From Nymphaea colorata (Eukaryota; Streptophyta; Magnoliopsida; Nymphaeales; Nymphaeaceae): a stretch of 64,000 nucleotides of DNA. The translations under genes and the position numbers were made by a program. Shown piece after piece: positions 47,773 to 64,000 of this stretch; positions within the stretch are counted from its first letter, which is position 1, and each line of letters begins with the position of its first letter. The stretch spans positions 29,987,206 through 30,051,205 of the forward strand of contig NC_045139.1 in assembly GCF_008831285.2 (NCBI RefSeq), in the 5' to 3' direction. The notes under the pieces were generated by a model. The model saw only the letters and a program-made list of their open reading frames with translations. It searched no databases and was not told the DNA's origin.

Positions 47773-49061
47773 TCTCTACAGCATTTTCGTTTTCCCCTTT
47801 TTTGCTGTTCTATTATCTATTTTCATGTTTTTTTTTTTGTAAATAGTTGTAAAGGAAATTTCTTTAGTTTATTACCATCTTGAGCGGCAGTAGGCGTTTT
47901 TGCTCATCTGATTGGACCTTCCAGTAATCAATTCACTAGCCTTCTCCACATGTTTATGGAAGTTATTCAGTGCATAAGATCCTGAAAATTGATGTCGTTG
48001 TTAGCAATTACACATGGTGCAATACAATTATCTTGTACTTGTTGCATCAAAAGTTTTTTAAGGTTGAGTATCTGAGTCTGCAACATAGAGAAGCACTGGG
48101 ATTCGTATATTGGCGCCTCGCTAAAACGATATTGTCTTGATGTGTTCGGATTTTTTATGTAATTTTTTTAAAAACTTTTAGTTATAAAATAAATAAACCA
48201 ATATGGCTAGGTATCGTGGGAAAGCTGAGAATTCTGAAAAGGATACGTTATGCGATATTGAACGGATTACCTGTCATCGAGTTCAAAACCAAGTTTAGGA
48301 GCAACTTTATAATCCCGGCAGATCAGGGCACGCAGAACTTTCTCCAGAACCAAACCGGGTCTTCCAATCAGTTCTAACAATAATTGCAAATTCTATGGGA
48401 AATATGCAGTTGAATCGGGCCTAGCCAAACTGCTTAGTTCGTTTACCAACACTATTTAATCTGTACTCGTAAACTACGAAAAAAATCTGGGAATTGGGGC
48501 GTTGGACGTTGTTGTTGAATGTACCCCGAAAGGGAAAGGAGATACATGAATAAATAGACAGAGAAAGATAAATGAGACTTCATCTTACTTGTAGGCTTCT
48601 TTCTGCAAATATAAAGATGGCCAAATTTTCGGACGAGTGAGGTTCCAAGAGTCAAAGACTGATTGAAAATGGATTCGTCGTATATCTCAAAAGAGATCGT
48701 AGCCGGATTTTTCTCGCACAAGGATAACGAAATCACATTCCACCCTCTATCTGATTAATCAAGAAGAAGATAAATCCATCACATTAAAGACCACCAAAAT
48801 CAAGGAAGAGCTTCATGGTGCCCACGAGACGATATAAATGAAAGCACCAATTATATTCATCTAATAAAGTCATAAGCACTTAAAAAATAAAAAAAGGGGC
48901 CTACCCTCATACTAAAGAAAGAGGTGGAAGAAAACTCAATGCATCCATGACCATAGTTCAACTAATCAATGTCATAAAATGTGTCCTCCCCAGAATCCAC
49001 CCAAAGGCTCTATAACTATAAGAGGCCACTCTGCAAAATGAAGAAGATGCGAAGACGGTTC
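47773..49061. other. Convergent 3' flanks of PP2C and LTPG, no further gene
   Basis: The region holds the 3' UTRs of two convergent genes and AT-rich spacer. The largest frame (94 codons, minus, 48452-48736) has no recognisable domain. No clear terminator or element is assigned. Confidence 0.5.
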
Positions 49062-50465
49062 CTAGATGGACAGCCAGATCATCGCCATAGCAGCACAGAA
49101 CATAAGAGACGAAGGAAGGAACGCATGAGCTCCTGATTGAGCAGGCGATGGAGCAGGGCTCTGTGTGAGGTTGCTGCCTGCAGTGGCTGGCGCAGATGCA
49201 GAGGGCGGAAGCGTTGGAGAAGTTGCCTTTGGAGAAGGAGCTGCCTTGGGAGAAGAGGATGACTTTGGTGGTGGAGAAGGTGCTGGGCTCCCAAAACCTG
49301 CAACAGGAATTTACAGTAAAACAATAAATAAAAAGTCTAGCATCCCAAGAAACGTTACAAAACACTCTAACCTCACTAAATTATGACTACCTTTCAGAAA
49401 GATTGCTTAGAAGAAAAATAATCTCTGTGACAGTATGCTTAAATACTATTAAAATATAAAAGTGGGGAGAAAAGAATAGAGTTTGTAACCCAAGGTGCAT
49501 AGAGAATTTACGCAAACCAAGCATTCCCCGGTCTCATTCTCCTTTATTCAGCGCTTTTGACTGACCAATTTTCATGAGTCCTGATTCCCGCATTATAAAA
49601 AAAAATTGCAGCACATATTCACTTAGTAAAGTAATAAGTCATCCAAAATATAGCTAAAATATTAGATATGGCTCCATAAAAGAGCGCGGAAATCTAAAGC
49701 GGAACATGGTTCCAGCGATAATCCATTATTACACATAATCATACAAAAAAAGCACTGTAGAAATAAGTTAATTGTAAAAAGTATTACTGTATAAAAGGAC
49801 GAAAACAAATAAAGAATATAGCACACTCGGGTTCTAACAATAATGCAAGATTTCACCACATAAAAGTTTGATATATGTGCGTGTGCGTTGTTCGTTTGTT
49901 ACTTCTTTTCCCAAAATTATGAAAGTTTCTTTGACAAAATAATCACACACTTTTTAGATGAAAAGACTCTTTTCTCTTGAACCACTCCACTAGGAAGACC
50001 GCCACTGAGAGAGAGTTGGTTGGTGGGCTGAGCGGAAAGGGAGAGCTTTCGTTCCCAACTTCTGCATAGAGAAGAATGGTGCATTTTTTCTTGAACCAGA
50101 GAGAGAGAGAGACGAGTACCTGCACATGCTTTGAGGGCAGGAGGAGCAGTAACCTTGCAAGCAGCAGGAAGCTCAGTGGCCCTCGTCAAATTGAGGGCGA
50201 TCCCTAAGCTACCACCACTCTTCAGGACCTCGCAGAGGCACTCCTCGCTCTTTTTGATCACCGTCTTTAGCCCCTGACAACACGCCTCCTCGGGCTTCGA
50301 TTCCTGGCTCCCATTTTGGACAAAAGACAGGCAGGGAGACATGTCCACTAAAACCGTGTTGCAGTCCGGCGACGGCGCCGGCGCTGCTTCGTTGGCGCCC
50401 TTCGCCACCGCCACCACCAATCCAACGACCACCAACATGGCCATAGCAGCCCTGGTGCTCGCCAT
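49062..50465 (-). CDS. LTPG: GPI-anchored non-specific lipid-transfer protein (LTPG/xylogen-like)
   Basis: Two exons, 50120-50465 (ATG, donor GTACTC) and 49062-49297 (acceptor TTGCAG, stop TAG), giving 193 residues. A signal peptide (MLVVVGLVVAVAKG, about residues 1-24) is followed by an eight-cysteine module in standard order: DC, PCLSFV, ACC, CLC, ACK, KAC. Exon 2 encodes a Pro/Ser/Ala-rich stretch (SPAPSPPPKSSSS and similar, likely arabinogalactan-type glycosylation sites) and a hydrophobic C-terminus (FLPSSLMFCAAMAMIWLSI) typical of a GPI-anchor signal. Such proteins carry lipids at the cell surface and contribute to cuticle or xylem differentiation. The exact subgroup is not resolved. 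The intron position after the last Cys is usual for the family. Confidence 0.93.
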
Positions 50466-50577
50466 CGCCGGAAAACAGAAAGCGTTCGACGAAATGCCTC
50501 ACTGGAAATAAACAACGAAGTGGAAAACAGAGCCTGAAGAATCAACGGTGAAGTTTAGAGAAATGGCCAAGGCTGGA

Positions 50578-50586
50578 CTTAAATAG
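50578..50586 (-). promoter_or_regulatory. TATA-like box of LTPG
   Basis: CTATTTAAG on the minus strand, about 113 bases upstream of the LTPG start codon. This leaves room for a leader of roughly 80 bases, normal for plants. Confidence 0.5.
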
Positions 50587-50599
50587 AAGCGAAGGTTTT

Positions 50600-53500
50600 A
50601 GGAGATGGAAATAGAGGACGGGATTAACGATAAGCATTCAAACCCCACCAACTTAAATTAAGGAGATCATGACACGTGTCCCATGCCTCATTATTTGCAG
50701 TTCAGATTCTCCACGTATCGAGAGGCATGGGATGATTCCGGAACCGTTAGATTTTGATCCGGGTCAATCTTAGCGGGTTCTTGGACTGAGTAGGTTGAAC
50801 CAGTGGGCTAGGCTTACCTAGATGAGTTCGACCAAGTTTGGACCAAACTTAGTGCACCGATCCTAGTTAAATGCAGGTTCGACCAGCATAAGTGCATATT
50901 GACTGAGCCCTTGTGTTCAAAGCACAGGCTCATGGGCTCGACTTTGAGAGTATTGGAGTCCACGAGCTTATTTGAAACTTCGTATTTCAATTTCTCAATT
51001 GCGTTTTCTTTTTATGAAACGATCTCACAATGACAAGATAACCATCCAAAGGCTCGCCAACCTGTGAGTTGAGATTTCCTCTTATCTTAAGAAACTGAAT
51101 ACCATTTCTTCGCTGGCTTATTTAAAGAGGTTTTCGAAATTGAATGAGGTAAAAGGAGTTTTAAACTTGTGCCGATTATCACATATTCAGAATAACTGCT
51201 ATTAATCCGGACACAGGGAAACTAATTGAGATCCTCACGTCAAGAAAATTTTATGTTGTTGCTGCGGTTGTTTTATTTCAAAAAAGAAAAAAAAAAACTT
51301 TCTACTTATGGTGTGGTGCGTTACTGAAAGGGTAAATGGAATATGAGCACAAGATATACCAGAACTTAAGACAGACAAATTCAGTTTGATTTCCGTGGGT
51401 GTTATTCATTTAGAGTGTAAATGGTGGCATATGTGACAAAAAGAGTGTACTGTAAAACCTCTCGCGTCTTGAAACAGGTAAAGGTAACTTTTCCCTCTTA
51501 CATACTACGATTAATGCATGTAAACAAGGCGTCATTATAAAAGTTTTTCTTAGATCCTCCAGCAATCAATGCTGGATTCATGGAAGAACAACGGAGTGTT
51601 CTTGAAATATTCGTTCTAAAGATACTCAAATGTTCTTCTTGTCAAACACCTTGCTCTAAGTAGAACACGTATTACTGATTATATTTGTATCGAAACTACG
51701 TAGCCCTTATATGGTTTCACATTTGAATAAGTTCATCTGAAGTCTGCGCTCATATTCTAGTGCGGTAGCTTTTAAGTGATACTTACCGACAATTTTACTA
51801 TAAGAAAACATGTTCACCTTTATAAAAGGGTTGAGATCACAAACTTGACATGCCTATAAAATAAAGGGAGATGCAAGAAGAACAAAGATCCTCTAATTTA
51901 TTTCACTGTCTCAATTTGATATATATATATAAAACATGAAAGGGTTGCAGTGGCCACAATGATGATGCGCACTAACACCTTGTGGTGGAAGTTTGCTTTT
52001 TTGTAGGACTACTCATATTGCATGCTGGCCGCATAACTTTATGCTTCCCATTTGACGGTTCCCATATGGGCATGCGTGACATGAAGGGACCATCCATTTT
52101 TTCTAATGATTTTAAACAATATAACGTTACAATCAGCGTTTTATAATATTAATTATCTGCGGTATTTATAAGGTTAAATTAAGGGCTGCAAATTCAGATA
52201 TAGTTTAAAAAAAACCTTTTCATGTATTCCTGACCTACTTTCAAGGAAAAATGATATGTTGAAAATGAGACAGATTTAGGTTTTTATATAGTAGTGTTGT
52301 GGTTGGGCACACCCAAGATGAATTGATATTTTAAAAGACCACCAACCAGAGAGAAACAAACTAGTGGATTACAGAGCAGTGCCAGAAAAAACAGCTTGAA
52401 TTGGCCGATTTGAGGTTGGTTTACCAAATTGGCAGTGACCAATTTGATTCAACTTCCAATTTTTACAAACACTGATAGAACAGAGCTCTTGTCTTGATCA
52501 AGAAAAACCATGCACGCGAACGTGAGCTATCGATGAAGAAAAGAGAGAAAATGGTTGAAGTTTGTTCTCTTTCCTCCTTCACTGTCAAGTTCAGGTTGAC
52601 CTGGCTCAATCAAGCACGAGATCCATTAGCTACAATAGGTTCATAATTATAACTTTCTCTGTTAAAGAGCACTCTTGACTTGGTCAGCAGAGTTTCCAAT
52701 TTCAAACCAAGCCAATGATGTTGTTGTATAGGTCGTATCATGCAATTGGTAGACTCAACTAAGCCTTTTTCATCATCTGCTCGAGTAGGCTATGTAAAGA
52801 GAAAAGAGACAGAGAATGATGGTCGTGTGTAAAAGCTTTGTGCAGTTGACAGGTCTTAAATGCTGAACTAATGCAGGTATCTGTCAAGTTCAATCTGATC
52901 ACCTTTTTCTTGGGATGTAATGATCAAAGAGAGGCATATGAAAAGGGGGTGGTGCAGTGGACAAAACTTTCCCCGTGAGACAAAAAATACATCGTCATAT
53001 TTTGATGCCCACTAACATCCCACCTTCCACAGCAGTTGAGCCAGAGGTTGTAAGTAGGAGGGCAAAAACTTTTCCTTGAATCGATTTGGGTGTTGTAGGC
53101 ATTTGTCTCACCATGCCCTTGCCGCCCTAAATTTTGGACATTTTATCATTGTCATTCAGACACACATGCTTTCATCCATGATGCACCAAGGACACCCCTA
53201 TTGTGCTTATCATGGATAATAGTGTATCTAACCGTTCAAACGCGTCCTTAGAATGGGGTGGATGAATGGTTATACAAATGCCACAAGCCTGACCACTCAC
53301 ATCCCCGGCTCGGGCTCTTGGTCTAACGGATTTCATGGATTTCAATATGCCCCTAACAACTTCAATCACTTTTTTAAAAAGACTAAGAATCAAGACAATC
53401 TATCACTTAACCGGCCTTATTATATGTCCTTGAAAATTCCTCTCATTCATCTCAAAAACTATATATGTTATAAAAATGAACTTATTGAGCCACTCAATGT

Positions 53501-55626
53501 CAAATTATCTAAAACTTGCTCAATGGTCACACATAAGTATGTGACTGAGAGAGAGAGAGACTGCCAGTCTGACCAAACGCTGCCTCATGACAAGTTATCT
53601 GAGTGATTCAAACGCGCCGCAAGGATTTTACATCATGGCAACTGATATCTACCTATCATTAGCTAATAGAAAACAGCATAATTGGTAAAAGTCAATCCAA
53701 ATTAGTAGAATATACAATTTAGTAGCTGCTCCCCCTTTTTTTAATCTCATTTGCATAAACTACAAACTGGGTCGCTGTTCAGCGTTTAAAATTACATCAT
53801 ACTTTTCTCCCGCTCCCTTTATGTATGAGGACCTCTTTTGCTTATGCTTTGTCCTGCCTTTTCATTTTTGGATTTCATTTGAGCCTCACTTTTGAGGAGT
53901 ACTGGCAAGCAAGATCTTGATCAAATCATTTCATGTCATATCAAAGCTTATGCCCATTACTGGTTTTTTGAAGTTTGAAAAGTGTTTTATCCTCCTACAG
54001 AAAAGAAAAATGTCATTTCTTGAAGGTGCCAATATCTTAAATTGAATTGAATAGCATTCTAGTGGATGTAATATTTGCTCTGAGCGTCGTCAACAAGAGT
54101 AAGGTCTGCATCAAAAGAACATTAAAAAAAAGGCCCAGAAAAAGAGCCACAAAGGCAAGTCTTTTAAACAGAAACGCCGAACGTTGCTATTAGAGTATTA
54201 GTTATTGACCGTCTCGCTTCCTGATCGCGATATTTACAACATCGCTTTCAATCCTTCTTTCTTCTTCTCCATGTATCTCGGATAAGTGCGCTCACTTGAG
54301 CTGCGAGGCTTCTTCTTTCTTCTCCACAGTCACTCGAAAGCTACCTTCTCCTTTCCTCTCTCTTTTTTCTTTCTCATATTTTGCACTTGAAAACGGCACC
54401 CATCTAACCAGAGCGACTTGGTCGCATGCAGAAGCATAAAACTAGAGGCATGTCTCCTGCCTTCAAGGTTTAGGCGTTTTGATGTAGCTCACGCAAAGAG
54501 AAGCTTCTCATGAAATTTGAATCCCGTTAACAGTCGATTCTGTTCTCATAACCAGTAGTAGTTACTGTCATGAGCCGCTCGAGAAGCTTGAAAATGTCAG
54601 CTGGAAGATTAGGTTAGAAGCAGAGATCCATCCCCATGCCGACCAACCTTTTGATCAAATAATAATGAATACAATTTCCTTTTCAAAGCGCAAAAATTAC
54701 TGACTTAAGCAGAAAAGAAAAACCAACCGCCATGACATGATTTTCTTCCTTTTAACACATTCAGACATCAGCCAGGAACAGGAGATCAGTGTTTAAAGGC
54801 ATATTGCTCCCGAAAAGAATGGCGGGTATTAGTCCCTGTTGCAACACAAGGCTCAAGAAAACATGGGACACGTCGTCCGCAGTATTCTCGAGGACCTTTC
54901 TTTCAACATACACGACAACAAGTTCCAGTTCCTGCAAAACGATAGAAAGTGGAATACTTTGTCTGCGTCGAACAGTTACAGCTGTGCTCGGAACACTTGA
55001 AACCAAATCTCATTACGTTATCTTTTATTGGTACCCACAAATATTTTAATTGTTCATCTCACTGCAAGAATTAAGGGCCAAGATTGGCTTGCTGTAATAC
55101 CAAAAAGACAAAAAAAAAAAAAACGCTGTAATACCGAAAAGAAAAGAAAAAAAAAAAACTTTGGCCGCCGAGATACAGAGATATGTTTTTCCTTCTTTCT
55201 AAGATCTGTCACGTTGAATCTTCCCTTTCCCAAAATATCACGATTTTTATCGACAGTTTTTAATGAGTCGAGCGCTCTGCCCACAACACGGAAGAAACAA
55301 GAAAAGTAGATGGATAGGATCATAGGAATATGATAGAAACAGTGTGAAACCACCGCCTAGCCAACGCAGACTTCTTGCAACATAACTGAAAGCCGTAGAC
55401 TATCACGAGCGCCAACATGGCTTCCAATTTATTCACAACACGAGACAAGCGCCGCCTCACTAAGAAAGAGAATGCTTCACTAAGAGAGAAATCATAATTA
55501 CAAATCAAATTCCAGTTTGTAAGGGCATCCTTCTTTTTTTTGACAACAAAAGACTAGGAAAGAAAAAAAAGAAAAGAGGGACCATGTTCCAACCGAGAGG
55601 GAGGACAACGGGGCACTTCAAGTCTT
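50600..55626. other. Intergenic DNA between LTPG and MIPS, no gene assigned
   Basis: AT-rich with no recognisable gene. A plus-strand pyrimidine-rich stretch at 54200-54370 resembles a leader, but no coding exon follows. A minus-strand frame at 54761-55006 contains a good splice-acceptor-like site (see findings). The part adjoining 55626 is the MIPS 3' UTR. Short frames at 55054-55508 (minus) fall there and are not called. Confidence 0.5.
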
Positions 55627-59916
<4,290 letters not shown>

Positions 59917-60180
59917 GGTTCTCTACTCTAAATCTCTTTCTCTCTCTAAAACCAGAGTAATCCCAAGGCGAGAACAGGCACCCCCCCCCCCCCCTCTCCC
60001 TCTCTCTCTATCTAGAAGGCGAGGAGACAGACACCAACTTCTCTTCCTCTAGCCGAAAACAAAGCAAGAGAGAGAAAGAGGACAAGAAACTACTTGACAG
60101 AACCCTTCTCCTCGTTCTCTGTCTCTCTCTCCCTCACCGGCTCCTCCCTCTCTAGAGCTTCTCTAATGGCCGTGTGTTCT
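59917..60180 (-). promoter_or_regulatory. MIPS 5' leader, GA-rich
   Basis: On the gene strand it is rich in GA runs (plus-strand CTCTCT at 59940-60012) and contains a 14-base homopolymer (plus-strand C at 59981-59994). The TATA box at 60203 predicts transcription to start about 30 bases downstream. Confidence 0.6.
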
Positions 60181-60202
60181 CTGGCCCTCTCCCATCGGGG
60201 CG

Positions 60203-60209
60203 ATATATA
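60203..60209 (-). promoter_or_regulatory. TATA box of MIPS
   Basis: TATATAT on the minus strand within CCTTATATATCGCC, in an otherwise GC-rich promoter, about 290 bases upstream of the MIPS ATG. Confidence 0.7.
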
Positions 60210-60234
60210 AGGACGGGGGAGGTGAGAAACCAGG

Positions 60235-60240
60235 CACGTG
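60235..60240 (-). promoter_or_regulatory. G-box/ABRE core CACGTG upstream of MIPS
   Basis: A palindromic CACGTG sits about 25 bases upstream of the TATA box, in the context ACACGTGCC on the gene strand. G-box/ABRE elements bind bZIP and bHLH factors and mediate ABA and light responses. A functional role here is inference. Confidence 0.55.
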
Positions 60241-62679
60241 TCGAAAGGTCATTGGCTCAGTGTTTGCTTTCCGGAAATGTCCCGGCTGGGCCACCGAAGC
60301 AACTCCGCCGCTGCCTCCGCCACTTGACCGCACGCACGAGCCACACGCGCCGGCTGTTGCCCGATCAAGGCGAACGTGTCGGTAAGTGGGGCCCACTTGA
60401 GATGGACGGCTCTTCCCGGTGGGCGGAGAAGGTGCTGGAGAAGGGCCTCTTCCTCTCCCCCGCTCTATCATATGACATGTGGGGCCAGCACGCGGCTCTC
60501 CCCTTCTCTCCCTTGTCGTCTTGCCGCGGTGGCGGAGACGGTGGCTGACCCGCCGGCCGGCGGCCATGCTGCCTCCCAGGCATGCAAACCAGGTCGCTCC
60601 AGTTCTTACCGTTCCGGTAAACGATTTAGTTGAATTAGCTTCCGTTCTTTTTAACGATCGTTCTTAATTCCAGAGGGAGGTGAATGATCATGATTTTGGG
60701 CTTCTTTTTTCTTTTCTTTCGTTCGTAGAACTCGAAATAATTTTACTTCGTTGAGTAATTGGCCAGAGACACAAGCTTTTGATTGGTTCTGATTTAATCT
60801 GATCTCAACATTTCAAGATCGGTATGTTTAACTTCAGACTTCTCTTCTTTTGATTCTGAGTTTAAGACAGATCTTTCTGTAATATAAAAAGAGCAAAATG
60901 GGAATCCTTAGATCTTAGATCTGACTTAACATCCTTTGTTCGATGTTTATGAAGCGAACTTTTTGTTACACTAAAAAAAAAAAAGTATGCATCTCAAGTC
61001 AGATGTAATTAAACGTCCCCTCAGTCACACTTCAAGTAGCATAAAGCCCTGAAACTTGTATCCTTTCCCCACTATGCATGTTTTGGCTTATGTAAGTATG
61101 TGGATTGTAGATTTCCACCCTTATGAGAATGGTAGTATTCAGTTTCATGAATCCTGGGTGTGGCTGAATTCTGTTTGATTTGTTTCTGTATAACCTGAAT
61201 TCCAGCAGTTTCATAGTTCTCCTAAATGTGAGATGATTGCATGCCGAACATAAATAAAAACTAGTTTGATTTACAAGTCTTCTTAATTTCAAATTAGTCT
61301 GTAGGATATGGAGGCCCCATGAGACTAGCCAACCGGATGGTAAAACTTTCTCCATTGAATCTTTTCCCTGTGTTTGAAAGCAGGAGAAGGGTATCGCATG
61401 ATTCCACCTTGTTTAAAACGATGAGCTCCTCCCACTGTCCCACGCTTTCGAGAATAAGAAAAAAAAGGAAAATAAGTGAACAATCAAGAATACAAGAAAT
61501 TACATGATCCAGAAAGACTAATGATCTTCCTACATCTACGGCTGCACCAAACCTTCTCTATTTATTTGGAACAAGAACAATGTTGGTCGTCCTTCAAACA
61601 GGAGTCTAAATTACCACACCATTGATCAAATCAAATGGCCTATAAAAACCACACCGATCGGCTCCATAAGACTCTTTTCTCTTCCTAGATCGTGTTTGGA
61701 TGCCTAGTGGAAAGCAGTCGCGCCCTCTTCTTTTGTGGCTCTTCAAGAGAAATTGTTGGAACTTTTTGCGCGATTTGATGAAGAGCATTGCGAAACCCTT
61801 TTCATTGTGTTTGAACGAGGAGAGTTCAGAGGAAATGAATCCTTTGTCTGGAAAGCTCTTCTCCACGACTCAACTACATGTTGGAGGATTAAGATTTTTA
61901 GCATCCTCAGCGTTTTCGGAATAAGTAAATTAGGAACACTAAAAAGTACATATTTCCTTTAAAGCAATTGGGTTGGAGAGCGAAAATAAACTTTTTTAAG
62001 GGACTTTATTTCTTTAATGGAACTTTTACCAAGAAAAGTGCAAAAGATAAGTGCATTTTGCGCAGTAAATAGAAAAGACACCAACGGAAAACGATGAGGT
62101 GATGAATTGACATGACTTAAATTCTGATGTCATTTTCCAATCACAACTTCGTGAAATAGGACAGGTCTGTGTAGCACTTGGCTTTCTCATCTTTGGCGAA
62201 CCACAACACACTCTTTAAAATCTATATATCTTTCGTAGAACCATGGGAAAGAGCTGTTCGAGTCTTACATAAAGAAGATGAGATTGATTTTTTATCTGCA
62301 AAATATTTTGTAATGGAGAAGTCTTGTGTTTTCTTCTTTTCCATAAACATCACGAAATCCCTTTTGTTGTTTTGAAATCGGTAAGCTTGCAAATGCGATG
62401 AAGAAGCCAGGTTGCCTCAAGGGATACCGATGCTATGAACAGTGCATTCCTGCCATTGTTGACACTGAACAGTGGATCCAGAAAGCAAGCATTTGGAAAA
62501 GGAGAGACCTTGATGCTCTTTTTTGGATGGTAACAGACGTAACAAAAACCTTCAAATAAGATAATATGAATCTAAAATTCTCCAATGGAAAGAACATGAA
62601 GTTGTGAAGTTTTTACTATAACCTGTCTCAAATTGAAGATTCCTAAGCACTATGCAATTTTAGGTTCGTATTCAATGCA

Positions 62680-62745
62680 GGTGTCGTTGAGTTTTGAACC
62701 AGCGGCTGGCCACCTAACCCAACCAGTTGTGTTGCACCTCTCAAG
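62680..62745 (-). mobile_element. tRNA-like head of a SINE-type element
   Basis: Read on the minus strand: GGTGCAACACAACTGGTTGG resembles a box A region, and GGTTCAAAACTC at 62689-62700 fits the box B consensus GGTTCRANNCC. The spacing of about 35 bases fits an internal Pol III promoter. The tail and target-site duplications were not defined. Confidence 0.4.
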
Positions 62746-62756
62746 AAAGGTTTTTC

Positions 62757-62789
<33 letters not shown>
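62757..62789. repeat. (AT)12 then (GT)n compound microsatellite
   Basis: AT run at 62757-62780 continuing into GTGTGTGTG. It borders the tRNA-like head. Confidence 0.9.
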
Positions 62790-63594
62790 CATGTGCATGT
62801 GCTAGATACTAATATTTCTAAATGAGTTCCTCTCCAGCCAATTTTTGTGGCTAACCGTGCTAACTGACTTTGAATAACATATTGTTGGTTGTCAGTGGGG
62901 TTTCGCTAAAGTGGCTTTATCAGTATACTTATTTTGATGTAAACGGGACAACAATGATAGAGGGACAACAATGATAGAGAAGACAGGAGGACCCTACTGT
63001 TTAAGTGGAAGAAGGTTTTGGATCAAAGGTCTCATAAATAGGGACCCAGCAAGGGTGACCCGTCTCTAGCGAGTCCCTGACCCCTTATCTGATGGAATGA
63101 ATGTGTTCCTCCAGTTTGATGTGAACACGTCAAAGACAGAACCGACCGGCGGACGACGGCGACGGGACAAGTTGTGAGTCGTAGGACCCACCAGTCTCAG
63201 TCTAAAGGCGTGCAGGAACCACAAGAACGGTTCTCAATTCGGTCCACCCAAATATGATTGCAGGACCCACCAGTCTCATTCCAAGGACAGTATGTCATCA
63301 GCTCCATATCTCTTCCTCCTCTGTGCCTCATGGAGGTAGACATCAAATTAAAGGTGCACCAACACAGTTTTGGATCCAAGAAGCATGAGAAAAAGAAAAA
63401 GCCTTTGACCCTCTCTTAAAAAAAAACTATTCAAGCAGGCAAAAGTCTCTTGTAGAAGCATTTAAGTTCTTTTTTCCCCTAGTTTTTGGGATTCGGGGCT
63501 GCTTGAGAACTTGAATAAAGCTATGGTGGACTCATCAATTACAGTGTTGTGTTTGTTATTGTTTGAAGTATAAAAACGTAGCATCTCACGATAA

Positions 63595-63660
63595 TCAAAC
63601 TAACAACATGTTGTTAATATGTTCGTCCGCTCAACCAACTATGCTACACCTCTTTTGGCC
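63595..63660 (-). mobile_element. Second tRNA-like head, degenerate
   Basis: On the minus strand GAGGTGTAGCATAGTTGG and GTTGAGCGG resemble a tRNA 5' half with box A. The box B region is poorly preserved. Confidence 0.3.
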
Positions 63661-64000
63661 TTGATGATAGAAATGTTTGGATAGAAATGGTTAGAATAAG
63701 AAGAGAGTTGTTTGGAATTTGAATTTAAAATTTGATTTCACAATCTGAATCCTATTTTTACATTTATATCTGAATTCGAATTTTGAACCAAATCGAGCCG
63801 GTTTTCAAAAACACAAGAACATTGTTATTTAAAACATAATTATGTATATCCGAGTCCAAATCCGATTAGATGTCATTTCTTAAATCTGAATTTGGATATT
63901 ATTTTTTTTTCATATCTATTTTCTTCCCAAAACTTGATATTCAATCCAAATCAAATATATTGATATGTACAACCTTATATCAGAATTGCTTAATTGAAAC

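Larger units (their letters stand above)
60600..64000. other. Intergenic DNA to the right edge, no gene recognised
   Basis: AT-rich with short duplications (17-bp tandem at 62946-62979, and AGGACCCACCAGTCTCA at about 63182 and 63261), a microsatellite and two tRNA-like heads. No protein family is recognisable. Confidence 0.5.

Noticed and set aside
55054-55508. Minus-strand frames of 99 and 62 codons just after MIPS
   Set aside because: They lie in the MIPS 3' UTR and its flank and contain poly-Phe from A/T runs. No family match.
60163-60567. 134-codon minus-strand and 124-codon plus-strand frames upstream of MIPS
   Set aside because: They overlap the TATA box and G-box in GC-rich promoter DNA and have no domain.

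Overview
The window is nuclear DNA of a flowering plant. Genes are split by GT-AG introns, intergenic DNA is AT-rich with many (AT)n, (CT)n and (GA)n tracts, and every recognisable product belongs to a plant family: MAP70, FLZ zinc finger, CYP86-clan P450, GPI-anchored lipid-transfer protein and inositol-3-phosphate synthase. The species cannot be fixed from sequence alone. There are eight protein-coding loci plus one P450 relic, spaced by 3-10 kb of non-coding and repeat-rich DNA, with no operon-like logic and no obvious functional cluster.

Layout: (1) 129-693, minus strand: first two exons of a MAP70 microtubule-associated protein, continuing off the left edge. (2) 0.7-7.3 kb: intergenic DNA with a GC-rich foldback-like element, a 52-bp minisatellite, a long AT-centred hairpin and a cluster of short tandem duplications. 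(3) 7323-7736, minus: single-exon CENP-V/GFA-type zinc protein, perhaps with a distant non-coding first exon near 12.24 kb. (4) 14.5-18.1 kb: a CYP96-like P450 lacking its N-terminal membrane anchor, a ~1.2-kb ABAB tandem array, and a P450 pseudogene that keeps the anchor but lacks the catalytic core. (5) 18-23.4 kb: repeat-rich DNA. (6) 23490-24778, minus: two-exon FLZ zinc-finger protein. (7) 25-33.7 kb: repeat-rich DNA including a second foldback-like element at 27.9-28.4 kb and a 150-bp tandem duplication at 29.1-29.4 kb. (8) 33753-35048, plus: intronless plant hyccin (PI4K complex subunit). (9) 39231-47772, plus: nine-exon PP2C phosphatase of the Arabidopsis PP2C62 type, with three independent tandem duplications in its introns. 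(10) 49062-50465, minus: two-exon GPI-anchored lipid-transfer protein. (11) 55627-59916, minus: complete ten-exon inositol-3-phosphate synthase of 510 residues, with TATA box and G-box upstream. (12) 60.6-64 kb: non-coding DNA with two tRNA-like (SINE-type) heads.

The spliced models were assembled by hand: exon phases agree at every junction and the joined proteins match family landmarks. I found no new enzymatic or defence system. The strongest unexpected signals are structural: the complementary pair of broken P450 copies around a two-type repeat array, a duplicated splice acceptor within the PP2C gene, and two foldback-like elements sharing architecture and end motifs.
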